64,000 nt of DNA from an uncultured Bacteroidota bacterium. Lineage in GTDB: Bacteria; Bacteroidota; Bacteroidia; Flavobacteriales; Flavobacteriaceae. The notes beneath the pieces were generated by a model. That model saw only the letters and a program-made list of their open reading frames with translations, was not told the origin of the DNA and did no database searches. The first letter of the stretch is position 1. Every line of letters starts with the position of its first letter. The position numbers and the translations under genes are program-made. Below, in pieces: positions 10,701 to 20,565 of the stretch. The stretch is taken from contig CABZKA010000001.1 in NCBI GenBank assembly GCA_902526165.1, positions 1-64,000 of the forward strand, given 5' to 3'.

Positions 10701-10936
10701 GTATCATACAAGTCTGTATAGATATATGATGATTTTTCTATGTCATTGGTTAAATAAAAAACAGGTCTATTTAACTTTTTAAATAGCTTAAAAATTAAAA
10801 CAGAAATTGACGATCCAGTGACACCCTTTATTTTAATATTATCTTTATTTAGGGCAATAGATTCTAGGAGGTTATCGAAAGTAGACACCTTTATTTTTTC
10901 TTTATCATTTTTGTTTTCATCAATTCTATTCATCAA
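7691..10936 (-). CDS. mfd: Transcription-repair coupling factor
   Basis: 1081 aa; helicase motifs [52 protein letters not shown]; CarD-like [16 protein letters not shown]. Confidence 0.96.
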   Translation of the reverse strand: [1081 protein letters not shown]

Positions 10937-10978
10937 TTGGAAAATCCATGAAAAGCAAAGCGAATATAAAAAGACTAA

Positions 10979-10992
10979 GTTACATATGTAAC
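10979..10992. promoter_or_regulatory. Perfect 14-bp palindrome, possible operator between divergent mfd and GNAT genes
   Basis: GTTACATATGTAAC is self-complementary and lies in the 130-bp divergent intergenic region. Confidence 0.3.
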
Positions 10993-11066
10993 AAAATTCC
11001 TTTATTATATTGAAGATTTTTTAAAATTATGTTTTTATTAAGATTCAATTAGTTTTGTAGTATAAT

Positions 11067-11552
11067 ATGAACTTTTTAATTCGAAAAGCAAATCAAGATG
11101 ACATGCAAGAGGTTTTGTCTTTAATCAAAGAACTTGCTTTATTTGAAAAAGAACCTGATGAAGTGGAGGTCAGCAGGGAGGAATTAATCAGTGATGGTTT
11201 TGGAGATAAAAAAAGTTTCTGCTGTTTTGTTGCCGAAATGGAATCCAAAATTATTGGGATGGCTTTATTTTATCCAAGATACTCCACATGGAAGGGTAAA
11301 GTACTACACTTAGAGGACTTAATAGTTAGTGAAAAATTTAGAGGAAAAGGGGTTGGCTATGCTTTATTTTCAAAATTCATTAATTATGCACACAAAAAGA
11401 AAGTAAGAAGAGTTCAATGGGTTGTTTTAGACTGGAATACCTCTGCAATTAAGTTTTATAAAAGAAGTGGTGGAGAAATTTTAGATGATTGGAGAGTTAC
11501 AATAATGAATAGAAATTCAATTAAGAAATTTATAGATAGTGAAAGTATTTAA
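11067..11552 (+). CDS. GNAT family N-acetyltransferase
   Basis: FRGKGVGYALFSKFINYAHKKKVRRVQWVVLDWNTSAIKFYKRSGGE is a typical acetyl-CoA-binding signature. Confidence 0.88.
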   Translation: MNFLIRKANQDDMQEVLSLIKELALFEKEPDEVEVSREELISDGFGDKKSFCCFVAEMESKIIGMALFYPRYSTWKGKVLHLEDLIVSEKFRGKGVGYALFSKFINYAHKKKVRRVQWVVLDWNTSAIKFYKRSGGEILDDWRVTIMNRNSIKKFIDSESI

Positions 11553-12789
11553 GTTTGGTGGTGCATCTGTAAAAAGTTCAGATAGTATCAGAAATATTGT
11601 AGAGATTATAAGATTATACGGAACAAATGAATTGATTATTGTAGTTTCTGCTATGGACAAAACAACAAATTCACTGGAAAACGTACTTGAACTCTATTTA
11701 AAAAATAATCAAGAATACCTGCAAAAAATTGATCAGATCTTTAGATTTCATGACAAAATATGTAGGGATCTTTTCCCTAAAAATCATAATGTTTTCAGTG
11801 GATTAAAAAACATTATTACAAAACTAGTTTCTTTTTTAAAAAATAATAAGTCACCAAACTATTCTTTTGTATACGATCAAACTGTTTCATATGGTGAATT
11901 AATATCAACATTTATTATTAATAGCTATTTTATTGAAGAAAAATTAAAAACAAATTTTATTGATGCTAGAAATTGTATTAAAACAGACTCTAATTATAGG
12001 GGGGGTAATATCATTTGGGATAAAACAAATGAAAATATCAGAGATAATATTAAGATAAATCAACTGAATCTAACTCAAGGCTTTATAGCTAGTGATAAAA
12101 ATAATTTTAATGTTACGCTTGGCAGAGAAGGATCTGATTACAGCGCAGCTATTTTTGCTTTTGCAGTAAATGCAGAATCTCTAACAATTTGGAAGGACGT
12201 GAAAGGTCTTTTAAATGGTGATCCAAAATATTTCAAAAATACAGAGTTGATAAAAACTATTTCATATTCTGAAGCCATTGAACTTGCTTTTTATGGTGCG
12301 TCTGTAATTCATCCAAAAACATTGCAGCCTTTGCAAAAAAAAGAAATTCCATTGTATGTAAAATCTTTTGAAAAACCGGATCAGAATGGTACAGAAATAA
12401 ATAAAAACCTGGAGCTTAGCCCAAAAGTACCTTGCTATATCTTTAAGAATAAAATGATTTTTATAAAGATTTTTTCATTGGACTTTTCCTTTGCTATTGA
12501 TGAAAACCTTAGTCATATATTCAAAAAAATTGATGAATGTAAAATGAAAGTTGATGTTATACAAAATTCAGCTATTAGTTTTTCTATTTGTCTTAATGAT
12601 AAATATGATCAGATCGATAACCTACTTAAAAATTTACAAGAAAAATTTAAAATAGAAGTATTTAAAAATACATCACTGTATACTATAAGACACTTTGACG
12701 AAAAATCAATAGAGGTTGTGAGTAAAGGAAAAAAATTACTACTTGAACAAAGAACTGAAAAGACAGTCAAATTAATTTTTTCTGGCTAG
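11539..12789 (+). CDS. lysC: Aspartate kinase
   Basis: MKVFKFGGASVKSSDSIRN; TLGREGSDYSAAIFA; WKDVKGLLNGDPK. Confidence 0.9.
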   Translation: MKVFKFGGASVKSSDSIRNIVEIIRLYGTNELIIVVSAMDKTTNSLENVLELYLKNNQEYLQKIDQIFRFHDKICRDLFPKNHNVFSGLKNIITKLVSFLKNNKSPNYSFVYDQTVSYGELISTFIINSYFIEEKLKTNFIDARNCIKTDSNYRGGNIIWDKTNENIRDNIKINQLNLTQGFIASDKNNFNVTLGREGSDYSAAIFAFAVNAESLTIWKDVKGLLNGDPKYFKNTELIKTISYSEAIELAFYGASVIHPKTLQPLQKKEIPLYVKSFEKPDQNGTEINKNLELSPKVPCYIFKNKMIFIKIFSLDFSFAIDENLSHIFKKIDECKMKVDVIQNSAISFSICLNDKYDQIDNLLKNLQEKFKIEVFKNTSLYTIRHFDEKSIEVVSKGKKLLLEQRTEKTVKLIFSG

Positions 12790-13707
12790 AAATTTTTTGA
12801 TCTTATCCACTGTAATTTCTGCTAGTTTAATTTTACTCTCATTAGACCATCCTGCAGTGTGAGGAGTCAAAATTACATTTTCAAATTTCTTTAACTCTTC
12901 AAAACTAACGTCATCATTTAAAGAAAAGAAACTTTTAGTTTCATTCTCCAAAACATCCAATCCAGCACCGGAAACTTTACCATCTTTTAATGCAAATATT
13001 AAATCTTCAGTGTTAACACATTCTCCTCTTGATGTATTTAATAAATAGAATGGTTTTTTACAATCACTGATAAATTTTTTGTTAATTAAGTGATGACTTA
13101 ATTTATTCAAATCTGTATGTACACTAATAATATCGGATTTTTCTTTTAGTTCAGAAACTGTAACCTGTTTTGCATATTCATCGCCTAAATCTTTTTTTAA
13201 ATCATTAAATATAACATTGCAATTAAATCCTAAAAGTTTCCTGGCAAAACTTTTACCTGCTTTTCCGTAACCAATAATACCAATTGTTTTTCCTTCAACT
13301 TCAAAACCTCTATTCTCTTCTCTTTTTCTTAAATTGCTTTGCATCTCAACATGGGACTTTGTAATTTTTTTTGATAAATCCAGTAGCAGCCCAAGCGTAT
13401 GTTCACCAACAGCATTTGAATTACCTTCACCAGATGTAATCAACTCAATATTTTTTTTCATTAAGTATTCGCAATCTATATTTTCAATTCCTGAACCTAC
13501 TCTCGCTACAAATTTTAAATTAACAGCTTTATCAATAAGATTTTTATCGATTTTTATTCTACTTCTTACAACTAGTCCGTGATAGTCACCTATTATATTT
13601 CCAATTTCAACTTTATTAGATGTTAAATCAATATCATTTTTAAGCCCCAATGCAGATAAGCTTTTCTTAATCATACTATGATTACTGTCAAGGTGAAGAA
13701 TTTTCAT
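12772..13707 (-). CDS. serA: D-2-hydroxyacid dehydrogenase (short phosphoglycerate dehydrogenase-like)
   Basis: GKTIGIIGYGKAGKSFARKL, LLNTSRGECVNTEDLIFALKDGKVSGAGLDVLENE, TPHTAGWS; no C-terminal ACT domain. Confidence 0.8.
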   Translation of the reverse strand: MKILHLDSNHSMIKKSLSALGLKNDIDLTSNKVEIGNIIGDYHGLVVRSRIKIDKNLIDKAVNLKFVARVGSGIENIDCEYLMKKNIELITSGEGNSNAVGEHTLGLLLDLSKKITKSHVEMQSNLRKREENRGFEVEGKTIGIIGYGKAGKSFARKLLGFNCNVIFNDLKKDLGDEYAKQVTVSELKEKSDIISVHTDLNKLSHHLINKKFISDCKKPFYLLNTSRGECVNTEDLIFALKDGKVSGAGLDVLENETKSFFSLNDDVSFEELKKFENVILTPHTAGWSNESKIKLAEITVDKIKKFLARKN

Positions 13708-13711
13708 TTTC

Positions 13712-15070
13712 CTAAAAACCTAAGATTATTTTTGCTAAGTAGAAAAAAAGTAAAATTCCAATAACGTCATTGCCAGTGGTAATAAAGGGACCCGTAGCAA
13801 TTGCAGGGTCAACATCTAGTTTATTTAGGATAATTGGAACTGCTGTTCCGATAAGAGCAGCAACAACTATTACACAAATCATAGAAGCGCTGATTGTCAA
13901 ACTCATTTCAATTGGTTGATTAATAAATAGTCCAAAAATAAAAATAAATAAACTCAGTATGATTCCGTTTAAAATTGTTAAACTTACTTCTTTAAATAAT
14001 CTTCTAAAAACACTTCCTTTTATTAAGTCATTTGCTAAGCCTTGAACAACAATTGCTGAAGATTGAACGCCAACATTTCCGGCCATTGCAGCAATTAGTG
14101 GTGTATAGAAAAACAAAGCTCTCAACGATTCTGAAGCCATAATTTCCTCAAAACTCTCAAGAATAAAAACACTTCCTAGTCCTCCAAAAAGTCCTAAAAT
14201 TAGCCAAGGCAATCTGGCTTTAGAGAGTTCAAAAATTGAATCATCCGCTTCAACATCATTTGAAATACCCGCAGCTAATAAATAATCTTCCTCAGCCTCA
14301 TCTTTAATAAAATCTACTATATCATCAATTGTAATTCTTCCAAGTAGTTTTCTTTCATCATTTACAACTGGAATTGCTTCTAAGTCATATTTCGTCATTA
14401 ATTTAACCACATTTTCACCACTGTCATTAACATTCACATAATCAACTTTTGGGATGTAAATTTGTTTTATTTTCTTTTTTGATGGAGACATAATCAAGTC
14501 TTTTAGGGACAGTCTTCCAATTAGTTCCTCTTTCTTGTTTAAAACATAAATAGAATGCACTCGTGTAATGTCTTTAGCCTGATTTCGGATTTCTCTTAAA
14601 CATTTTAACACACTCCAATTTTCATTTACACTTATAAGTTCTTTTGCCATCAATCCACCCGCACTATCCTCATCATACTTTAATAATTCCCTAATATTTT
14701 CTGTTATGTTTTCATCTTTTATAAGTGAAATAACTTTTTCTTTTTTTTCTTCGGGAAGCTCAGATAAAATATCAACCGCATCATCACTATCAAGTTCTTT
14801 TATTTCAAAAGCAATTTCTTTTTCAGAAAGTTCCTTTAAAATTTTCTCTCTGACATCATCATCAAGTTCGGTAAGAACATCAGATGTCTTATCACTATCT
14901 ATAAGTTTTATTAAGTATATACTGTCGTTAAAGCTAAGCTCATTAACTAGTTCTGCTAAATCTGCGTAGTGCAGGTTTTTAACAATATTTTTAATTTCCT
15001 TATTATTCTTTTTAAGAATTAAGTCTGAAATATTGTTTATTAGCTCATTTGATAGTTTAAATCTTTTCAT
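13712..15070 (-). CDS. mgtE: Magnesium transporter
   Basis: MgtE N-domain, tandem CBS domains, C-terminal membrane region with MAGNVGVQSSAI and DVIGILLFF. Confidence 0.93.
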   Translation of the reverse strand: MKRFKLSNELINNISDLILKKNNKEIKNIVKNLHYADLAELVNELSFNDSIYLIKLIDSDKTSDVLTELDDDVREKILKELSEKEIAFEIKELDSDDAVDILSELPEEKKEKVISLIKDENITENIRELLKYDEDSAGGLMAKELISVNENWSVLKCLREIRNQAKDITRVHSIYVLNKKEELIGRLSLKDLIMSPSKKKIKQIYIPKVDYVNVNDSGENVVKLMTKYDLEAIPVVNDERKLLGRITIDDIVDFIKDEAEEDYLLAAGISNDVEADDSIFELSKARLPWLILGLFGGLGSVFILESFEEIMASESLRALFFYTPLIAAMAGNVGVQSSAIVVQGLANDLIKGSVFRRLFKEVSLTILNGIILSLFIFIFGLFINQPIEMSLTISASMICVIVVAALIGTAVPIILNKLDVDPAIATGPFITTGNDVIGILLFFYLAKIILGF

Positions 15071-15830
15071 TATTCAACAAATTTGTTAAACTGATAAACT
15101 CCAAAACCCCTAACTCTTCGGGTCTTTTATCAAAGATAGGATTATCAAATTTAATTTGTGAATAATTTAAGGTCTTTAAGCTATTTCTTATTTTTTTTCT
15201 TCTTAGGTTAAAAGTAGTTTTTACGACCTCTTTGAATAATTTCTCATTACAGTTTAGGTGGTTACGATCTTTAACAATCTTAATTACAGCAGAATTAATC
15301 TTTGGGGCAGGATAAAAATTATTCGGTCTAATCTTTATTTTCATCTCTACATTAAAATAGGCTTGTATTAGAACAGAAAGAACTCCATATTTTTTTGACC
15401 CCTTTGGACTACATATTCGCTCTGCAACCTCAAATTGAAACATACCCACCATTGATTGAACAATATCCCTGTTTTCATATATTTTAAATAATATTTGATT
15501 TGAAATGTTGTAAGGAAAGTTTCCAACAATTACCATTGGTGACTTAAAATTATTTAAATCAATTTTTAAAAAGTCTTCATTTATTATGTTGCCATTTATT
15601 TCTGTAATTGATTTTTGTAGATAGTCAACACAATCTCTATCAATTTCAATAAATTTCTTCTCAGCAATATCAATATTTATAATTTCCTTTGTTAAGGATC
15701 CCAACCCCGGTCCAATTTCAATTAATGAATGGCAATTTTTAACATCAATATATGATGCGATTTTAGTACTTAGATTTTTATTAATTAAAAAATTTTGACC
15801 GAATTTTTTCTTAGGCTTAAATGGAATCAA
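15057..15830 (-). CDS. rsmA: 16S rRNA dimethyladenosine transferase
   Basis: KKKFGQNFLIN, IEIGPGLGSLT, GNFPYNIS. Confidence 0.95.
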   Translation of the reverse strand: MIPFKPKKKFGQNFLINKNLSTKIASYIDVKNCHSLIEIGPGLGSLTKEIINIDIAEKKFIEIDRDCVDYLQKSITEINGNIINEDFLKIDLNNFKSPMVIVGNFPYNISNQILFKIYENRDIVQSMVGMFQFEVAERICSPKGSKKYGVLSVLIQAYFNVEMKIKIRPNNFYPAPKINSAVIKIVKDRNHLNCNEKLFKEVVKTTFNLRRKKIRNSLKTLNYSQIKFDNPIFDKRPEELGVLEFISLTNLLNNEKI

Positions 15831-15834
15831 AAGA

Positions 15835-17106
15835 TTATTTTATTTGTTTAAAACCTGTGTATTTATGCAGTATTTCAGGAATTTTTATGTGGTCTTTTTC
15901 TTGAAAATTTTCTAAAATGCATGCAACTATTCTCGGAAGTGCCAGTGAGCTTCCATTAAGTGTGTGCGCACAATATCTTTTCTTATCTCCAAAATCTATT
16001 TTGAGATTTAATCTATTGGATTGAAAACTTTCAAAGTTTGAAACAGAACTTACCTCAAGCCACTTGTTTTGCCCCATTGCATAAACTTCAAAATCATATG
16101 TTAGAGCTGAAGTAAATCCCAAATCACCACCGCAAAGTCGAACAATTCTAAATGGCAATTCAAGCTTAATTAGTAAATTTTTTACATGCTCTACCATTTC
16201 ATCTAAAACTTTATAAGAATTAATCGGGTCTTCAATTCTAACTATTTCAACTTTATCAAATTGATGAAGCCTATTTAACCCCCTGACATCGGAACCATAA
16301 CTTCCTGCTTCTCTCCTAAAGCATGGAGTATAGCCTGTAAGCTTTATTGGAACGCTATCTTTGTTAAGTGTTGTATTTCTATAAAAATTAGTTATAGGAA
16401 CTTCAGCTGTAGGTATTAAGTATAGTTTTTCATTTTCAACCTTATACATTTGCCCTTCCTTATCAGGCAATTGACCAGTGCCATGACCTGAACTTTCATT
16501 AATTAATATAGGAGGCTGAACTTCTGTATAATCATTTTTGATATTATAATCTAAAAAAAAGTTTATTAGTGACCTTTCAAGTTTTGCACCTTTATCAATG
16601 TAAGCAGGAAATCCCGCACCTGAAATTTTATTTCCAAGTTCAAAACTGATCAGGTTGTAATCAGAAGCTATTTCCCAATGTGGCTTTTGTTTATTTGTTA
16701 ATTTGTTAGTATCAGTTGATTGATAAATAATTTCATTGTCTTCTTCACCCTTACCTTCTTTAACTGAATGGTGAGGAACATTTGGAATATTATTTAAACT
16801 ATTAAGTAATTCTGATTTAATTTCATTTAGGTTTTTTTCTAACTTTTTAACTTCAGGTTTTAATGCTTCTACTTGCTTTTTTAATTCATTTCCAGAACTC
16901 TGATCACCAGATTTATAGTACTCACCAATTCTTTTTGATAATTGATTTTGTTGAGAAAGTATTTGATCAAGTTCCGATTGAGTAGTTCTTCTTTTTTTAT
17001 CAAAATCAATAACTAAATCTATTTCTTTAGAAAAATCTTTATTTCTTTTTTTTAAGCTTTCTGCAATTTGTGTTTTGTTATTAATTAAGTCTGATACAAT
17101 TAGCAT
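15835..17106 (-). CDS. serS: Seryl-tRNA synthetase
   Basis: Coiled-coil N-terminus, class II motifs (LTGYTPCFRREAGSYG, NGSSLALPRIVACILEN). Confidence 0.96.
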   Translation of the reverse strand: MLIVSDLINNKTQIAESLKKRNKDFSKEIDLVIDFDKKRRTTQSELDQILSQQNQLSKRIGEYYKSGDQSSGNELKKQVEALKPEVKKLEKNLNEIKSELLNSLNNIPNVPHHSVKEGKGEEDNEIIYQSTDTNKLTNKQKPHWEIASDYNLISFELGNKISGAGFPAYIDKGAKLERSLINFFLDYNIKNDYTEVQPPILINESSGHGTGQLPDKEGQMYKVENEKLYLIPTAEVPITNFYRNTTLNKDSVPIKLTGYTPCFRREAGSYGSDVRGLNRLHQFDKVEIVRIEDPINSYKVLDEMVEHVKNLLIKLELPFRIVRLCGGDLGFTSALTYDFEVYAMGQNKWLEVSSVSNFESFQSNRLNLKIDFGDKKRYCAHTLNGSSLALPRIVACILENFQEKDHIKIPEILHKYTGFKQIK

Positions 17107-17115
17107 ATTATAAAA

Positions 17116-18051
17116 CTAGTTATTATAAGTTGAAATCATGTAATTTTCACAAGTTTCTCGATCTATTCCAATTTGTTTTTTTAATTCATCAATGTTCTGA
17201 AACTTTATTTCATTTCTTATGAATTTTAAAAATTCAATTTTAATTTTTTCACCATAAATATTTCCATCAAACTCAAAAATATTAACCTCAATTGTCCGAT
17301 CTTTATTACCAAAAGTTGGGTTATAACCAATATTCATCATTCCAAATTTTTGGATACTTTGTGTCTTACAACTAACAAAATAAACCCCATTTTTGGGAAT
17401 TATTTTGTACTTTTCATCAATATCGATGTTTGCGGTTGGATACCCAATTTCTTTGCCTCTTGATTTTCCTTTAATTATTGTACCACTTAGCGAGAAATTG
17501 TAGCCTAAGTATTGGTTACAAAGCCCTACTTTGCCTTGATCAATAGCATTACGAATTTTTGTTGAACTTATGTTAATTTGATTTATATCAAAAGCACCAA
17601 TTTCGGTAACGTCAAAACCGTACTTCTTTCCATAAGTCTTTAATTTATAAATACCAGCTTCCCTGTCTTTCCCAAATTTATGGTTGAATCCAACAATGAT
17701 TTCTTTTATTTTGCAATACTTTATTAGATGTCCAATAAATTCATCAGCGCTTAGATTTGAAAAGTCATTATTGAATTCTTGAATAATCAATTCATTAACC
17801 CCTAATTCATTTAAAATTTCTTTCTTCTCTTCAATTGTATTAATTAGTTTTAATTCATCAGATTTTGACAAAAAATTCCTTGGATGTGGAAAAAAAGTTA
17901 AAATACAGGATCTTAGTTTTTTACTATTTGCCGATTCAACCAATTTTTTAATAATTTTTTTATGTCCAAGATGAACCCCATCAAAAGTACCAATAGTCAA
18001 TATTGATGGAACATCCGAAGTTGAATTTTCTATATTATTTGTAGTAACCAA
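17116..18051 (-). CDS. ribF: Bifunctional riboflavin kinase/FAD synthetase
   Basis: TIGTFDGVHLGHKKI, STKIRNAI, GYPTANIDI. Confidence 0.94.
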   Translation of the reverse strand: MVTTNNIENSTSDVPSILTIGTFDGVHLGHKKIIKKLVESANSKKLRSCILTFFPHPRNFLSKSDELKLINTIEEKKEILNELGVNELIIQEFNNDFSNLSADEFIGHLIKYCKIKEIIVGFNHKFGKDREAGIYKLKTYGKKYGFDVTEIGAFDINQINISSTKIRNAIDQGKVGLCNQYLGYNFSLSGTIIKGKSRGKEIGYPTANIDIDEKYKIIPKNGVYFVSCKTQSIQKFGMMNIGYNPTFGNKDRTIEVNIFEFDGNIYGEKIKIEFLKFIRNEIKFQNIDELKKQIGIDRETCENYMISTYNN

Positions 18052-18612
18052 TTAGTTGTATTTATTCATTGTATTCTCTGTGCCGTGTTTAATAATATGA
18101 AGTATCATTTCAGTATTTCTAGTTACTAGATTTTCTAATTGATTTTCTTCTACAGTCGACCATTTACCAAGTACATAATCAGTCTGTTTACCAGCTTTAA
18201 AATCATTTCCTATTCCAAATCGAAGTCTAATAAAATTATCTGTATTTATTTTTTCAATTATGCTTTTCAATCCATTATGCCCACCATCTTTTCCAGAGGG
18301 TCTAATTCTAGATTTGCCAAAATCCAAATTTAAATCATCAACTATCACAATTAGATTTGAGGATTCAATCTTTAGCTTATTTAGCCAGTATTTAATTGGA
18401 TTGCCGCTTAAGTTCATATAGGTGTTGGGCTTCAAGATGTGTATAGATTTTCCTGCATATTTAAACTTTCCAGTAAAACCATAACGACCTTCAAGCAGAT
18501 CTATATTTTTGGACTCACATAAGTAATTAATAATGTCAAAACCAACATTATGTCGAGTACCACTGTAGCTACTTTCTGGATTTCCAAGTCCTACAACAAG
18601 AAACTTACTCAT
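18052..18612 (-). CDS. pth: Peptidyl-tRNA hydrolase
   Basis: MSKFLVVGLGNPESSYSGTRHNVGFDIINYL, KDGGHNGLKSI. Start placed at internal Met 18612; the track extends to 18660. Confidence 0.94.
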   Translation of the reverse strand: MSKFLVVGLGNPESSYSGTRHNVGFDIINYLCESKNIDLLEGRYGFTGKFKYAGKSIHILKPNTYMNLSGNPIKYWLNKLKIESSNLIVIVDDLNLDFGKSRIRPSGKDGGHNGLKSIIEKINTDNFIRLRFGIGNDFKAGKQTDYVLGKWSTVEENQLENLVTRNTEMILHIIKHGTENTMNKYN

Positions 18613-18707
18613 GTCAAATTCTTTTTTTTGATTAAAAAAAATTTTCAATAAATTCTTCACCTAAGCAAAAATATAAAAGCTTACGCCAAAAGAAAATAAA
18701 TGTAAGA

Positions 18708-19391
18708 TTAAGAATCCTCTTTTTTCTCCTCTTTAGTTTCATTTGAATCAGCAGACCCTTCTGCTTTAGATTCAGATTCTGTAGAACCTTCTTCACCTTC
18801 TTCACCCTCTTCTTCATCAGTCTCTGTTTCAAGTGACATGGATGCTCTTGACATTTTCACTTGACAAACAACCATGTTATCTGGATGAATAAATGAATAA
18901 TTTTCATCTTTTAAATCTTCTATGGTAATTTTATCATTTAGATTTAAGGTTGAAACATCTGCATTTATAAAATCAGGGAGATTTTTGGGAAGTGCTTTTA
19001 CAAAAAGTTTTCTCTTATTTTTTGATAAAATACCACCTTGTAAACGAACACCTGGTGAATTTCCTTCAAACTTGACGGGAATAATCATTTTCACCTCTTT
19101 ATCATCAAAGACTTGAAAAAAGTCAATATGAAGAATTTTTTCATTTACAGGGTGAAATTGAATATCCTGTATTATTGCATTAATTTTATTTCCATCCTCT
19201 AATTCAATAACTACTGTATGCGCATCAGGTGTGTACACTAGTTTTGAAAAACTTAATTCATCAGCTGAAAAGTGAATGGGTTTATCTCCTCCGTATACAA
19301 CGCAAGGAACCTTTCCAGCATTACGTAGAGCTTTGGTCGATGACTTCCCTACGATTTCTCTTTTAGATCCATTTATTGTTATTGATTTCAT
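18708..19391 (-). CDS. rplY: 50S ribosomal protein L25/general stress protein Ctc
   Basis: L25/TL5 fold sequence ([27 protein letters not shown]) with acidic C-terminal extension. Confidence 0.93.
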   Translation of the reverse strand: MKSITINGSKREIVGKSSTKALRNAGKVPCVVYGGDKPIHFSADELSFSKLVYTPDAHTVVIELEDGNKINAIIQDIQFHPVNEKILHIDFFQVFDDKEVKMIIPVKFEGNSPGVRLQGGILSKNKRKLFVKALPKNLPDFINADVSTLNLNDKITIEDLKDENYSFIHPDNMVVCQVKMSRASMSLETETDEEEGEEGEEGSTESESKAEGSADSNETKEEKKEDS

Positions 19392-19397
19392 TGTGAT

Positions 19398-20354
19398 TTA
19401 TTTTATAAAAAATGAGTTTATTGATTGATTATTATTGACATTTTGCATAACATCAGCAAATAATTTAGAACATGTCAATACTTTAATTTTTTTTGATTCC
19501 TTTTTCTGAGGAATTGAATCAGTTATAATTAATTCTTTGAGCTTGGATTTTTCTATTTTTTCATAAGCATCTCCTGAAAGAAGTGCATGAGTTGCAATGG
19601 CTCTTACAGATTTAGCTCCTCTTTCAACCATTAAGTCTGCAGCTTTTGTCAAGGTCCCTGCAGTATCAACCATATCATCTACAATTATTACATTTTTATC
19701 AGTTACATCACCGATGAGTTCCATATGTGAAATTACATTGGCCTTTTTTCTTTGTTTGTAACAGATAACTACATTGCTTTCTAAAAATCTAGAATAAGCA
19801 TAAGCCCTCTTTGAACCTCCCATATCAGGTGAAGCTATTGTTAGTTCGTCTAATTTTAAAGATTCAATGTAAGGGATAAAAATTGTAGAAGCATATAAAT
19901 GATCAACAGGCTTTTCAAAAAAGCCTTGAATTTGATCAGCATGTAAATCCATTGTAATTATTCGGGTAGCACCAGAGGCTACCAACAAATTTGCAACCAA
20001 TTTAGCTCCTATTGGCACCCTTGGTTTATCCTTTCTATCTTGTCTTGCCCAACCAAAATATGGCATAACTGCGGTTATGTGTCTTGCAGATGATCTCTTG
20101 GCAGCGTCTATCATTAGTAGCATCTCCATTAAATTATCAGTGCTGGGATGCGTTGACCCTATTATAAATATACGAGCTCCTCTTACAGACTCTTCAAATG
20201 AAGGTTGGTATTCACCATCACTGTAGTGAGAAAAATTAACTTTTCCTAAAGATGTACCATAACCAGAAGCAATTTTTGAAGCTAAATATGTACTTTGAGT
20301 ACAAGAAAAAATTTTTGCTATGGGACTTTGAATTGCCATTTTTTTGGGGGTCAA
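19398..20354 (-). CDS. prs: Ribose-phosphate pyrophosphokinase
   Basis: RITMDLHADQIQGFF, IVDDMVDTAGTLTKAADLM. Confidence 0.95.
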   Translation of the reverse strand: MTPKKMAIQSPIAKIFSCTQSTYLASKIASGYGTSLGKVNFSHYSDGEYQPSFEESVRGARIFIIGSTHPSTDNLMEMLLMIDAAKRSSARHITAVMPYFGWARQDRKDKPRVPIGAKLVANLLVASGATRIITMDLHADQIQGFFEKPVDHLYASTIFIPYIESLKLDELTIASPDMGGSKRAYAYSRFLESNVVICYKQRKKANVISHMELIGDVTDKNVIIVDDMVDTAGTLTKAADLMVERGAKSVRAIATHALLSGDAYEKIEKSKLKELIITDSIPQKKESKKIKVLTCSKLFADVMQNVNNNQSINSFFIK

Positions 20355-20416
20355 ATTTAATAATTATTTGATATAAAGTGCTAGAAATTAAAAGTTTTTA
20401 TAAATTTGGCAACCCT

Positions 20417-20500
20417 GCTTCGGTGGCGGAATTGGTAGACGCGCTGGATTCAAAATCCAGTTCTGGCAACAGAGTGTGGGTTCGATTCCCACCCGAAGTA
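20417..20500 (+). tRNA. tRNA-Leu (anticodon CAA)
   Basis: Class II tRNA: acceptor GCTTCGG/CCGAAGT, anticodon stem CTGGA-TTCAAAA-TCCAG, long variable arm, T-arm GTGGG-TTCGATT-CCCAC; CCA not encoded. Confidence 0.93.
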
Positions 20501-20527
20501 CAAATATTAAGTTAATATCCTATTAGT

Positions 20528-20535
20528 TATATTTG
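20528..20535 (+). promoter_or_regulatory. Candidate Bacteroidota -7 promoter element (TATATTTG)
   Basis: Matches TAnnTTTG, 30 nt upstream of the first polysaccharide-block gene; no clear -33 TTG. Confidence 0.35.
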
Positions 20536-20565
20536 CTTTAGAAAATTAGTTACTACAATTTCTGT

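Noticed and set aside
18632-18832. Basic 66-aa ORF overlapping the 3' end of rplY
   Set aside because: Frame-shifted reading of the Glu/Lys-rich low-complexity rplY tail; no independent evidence.
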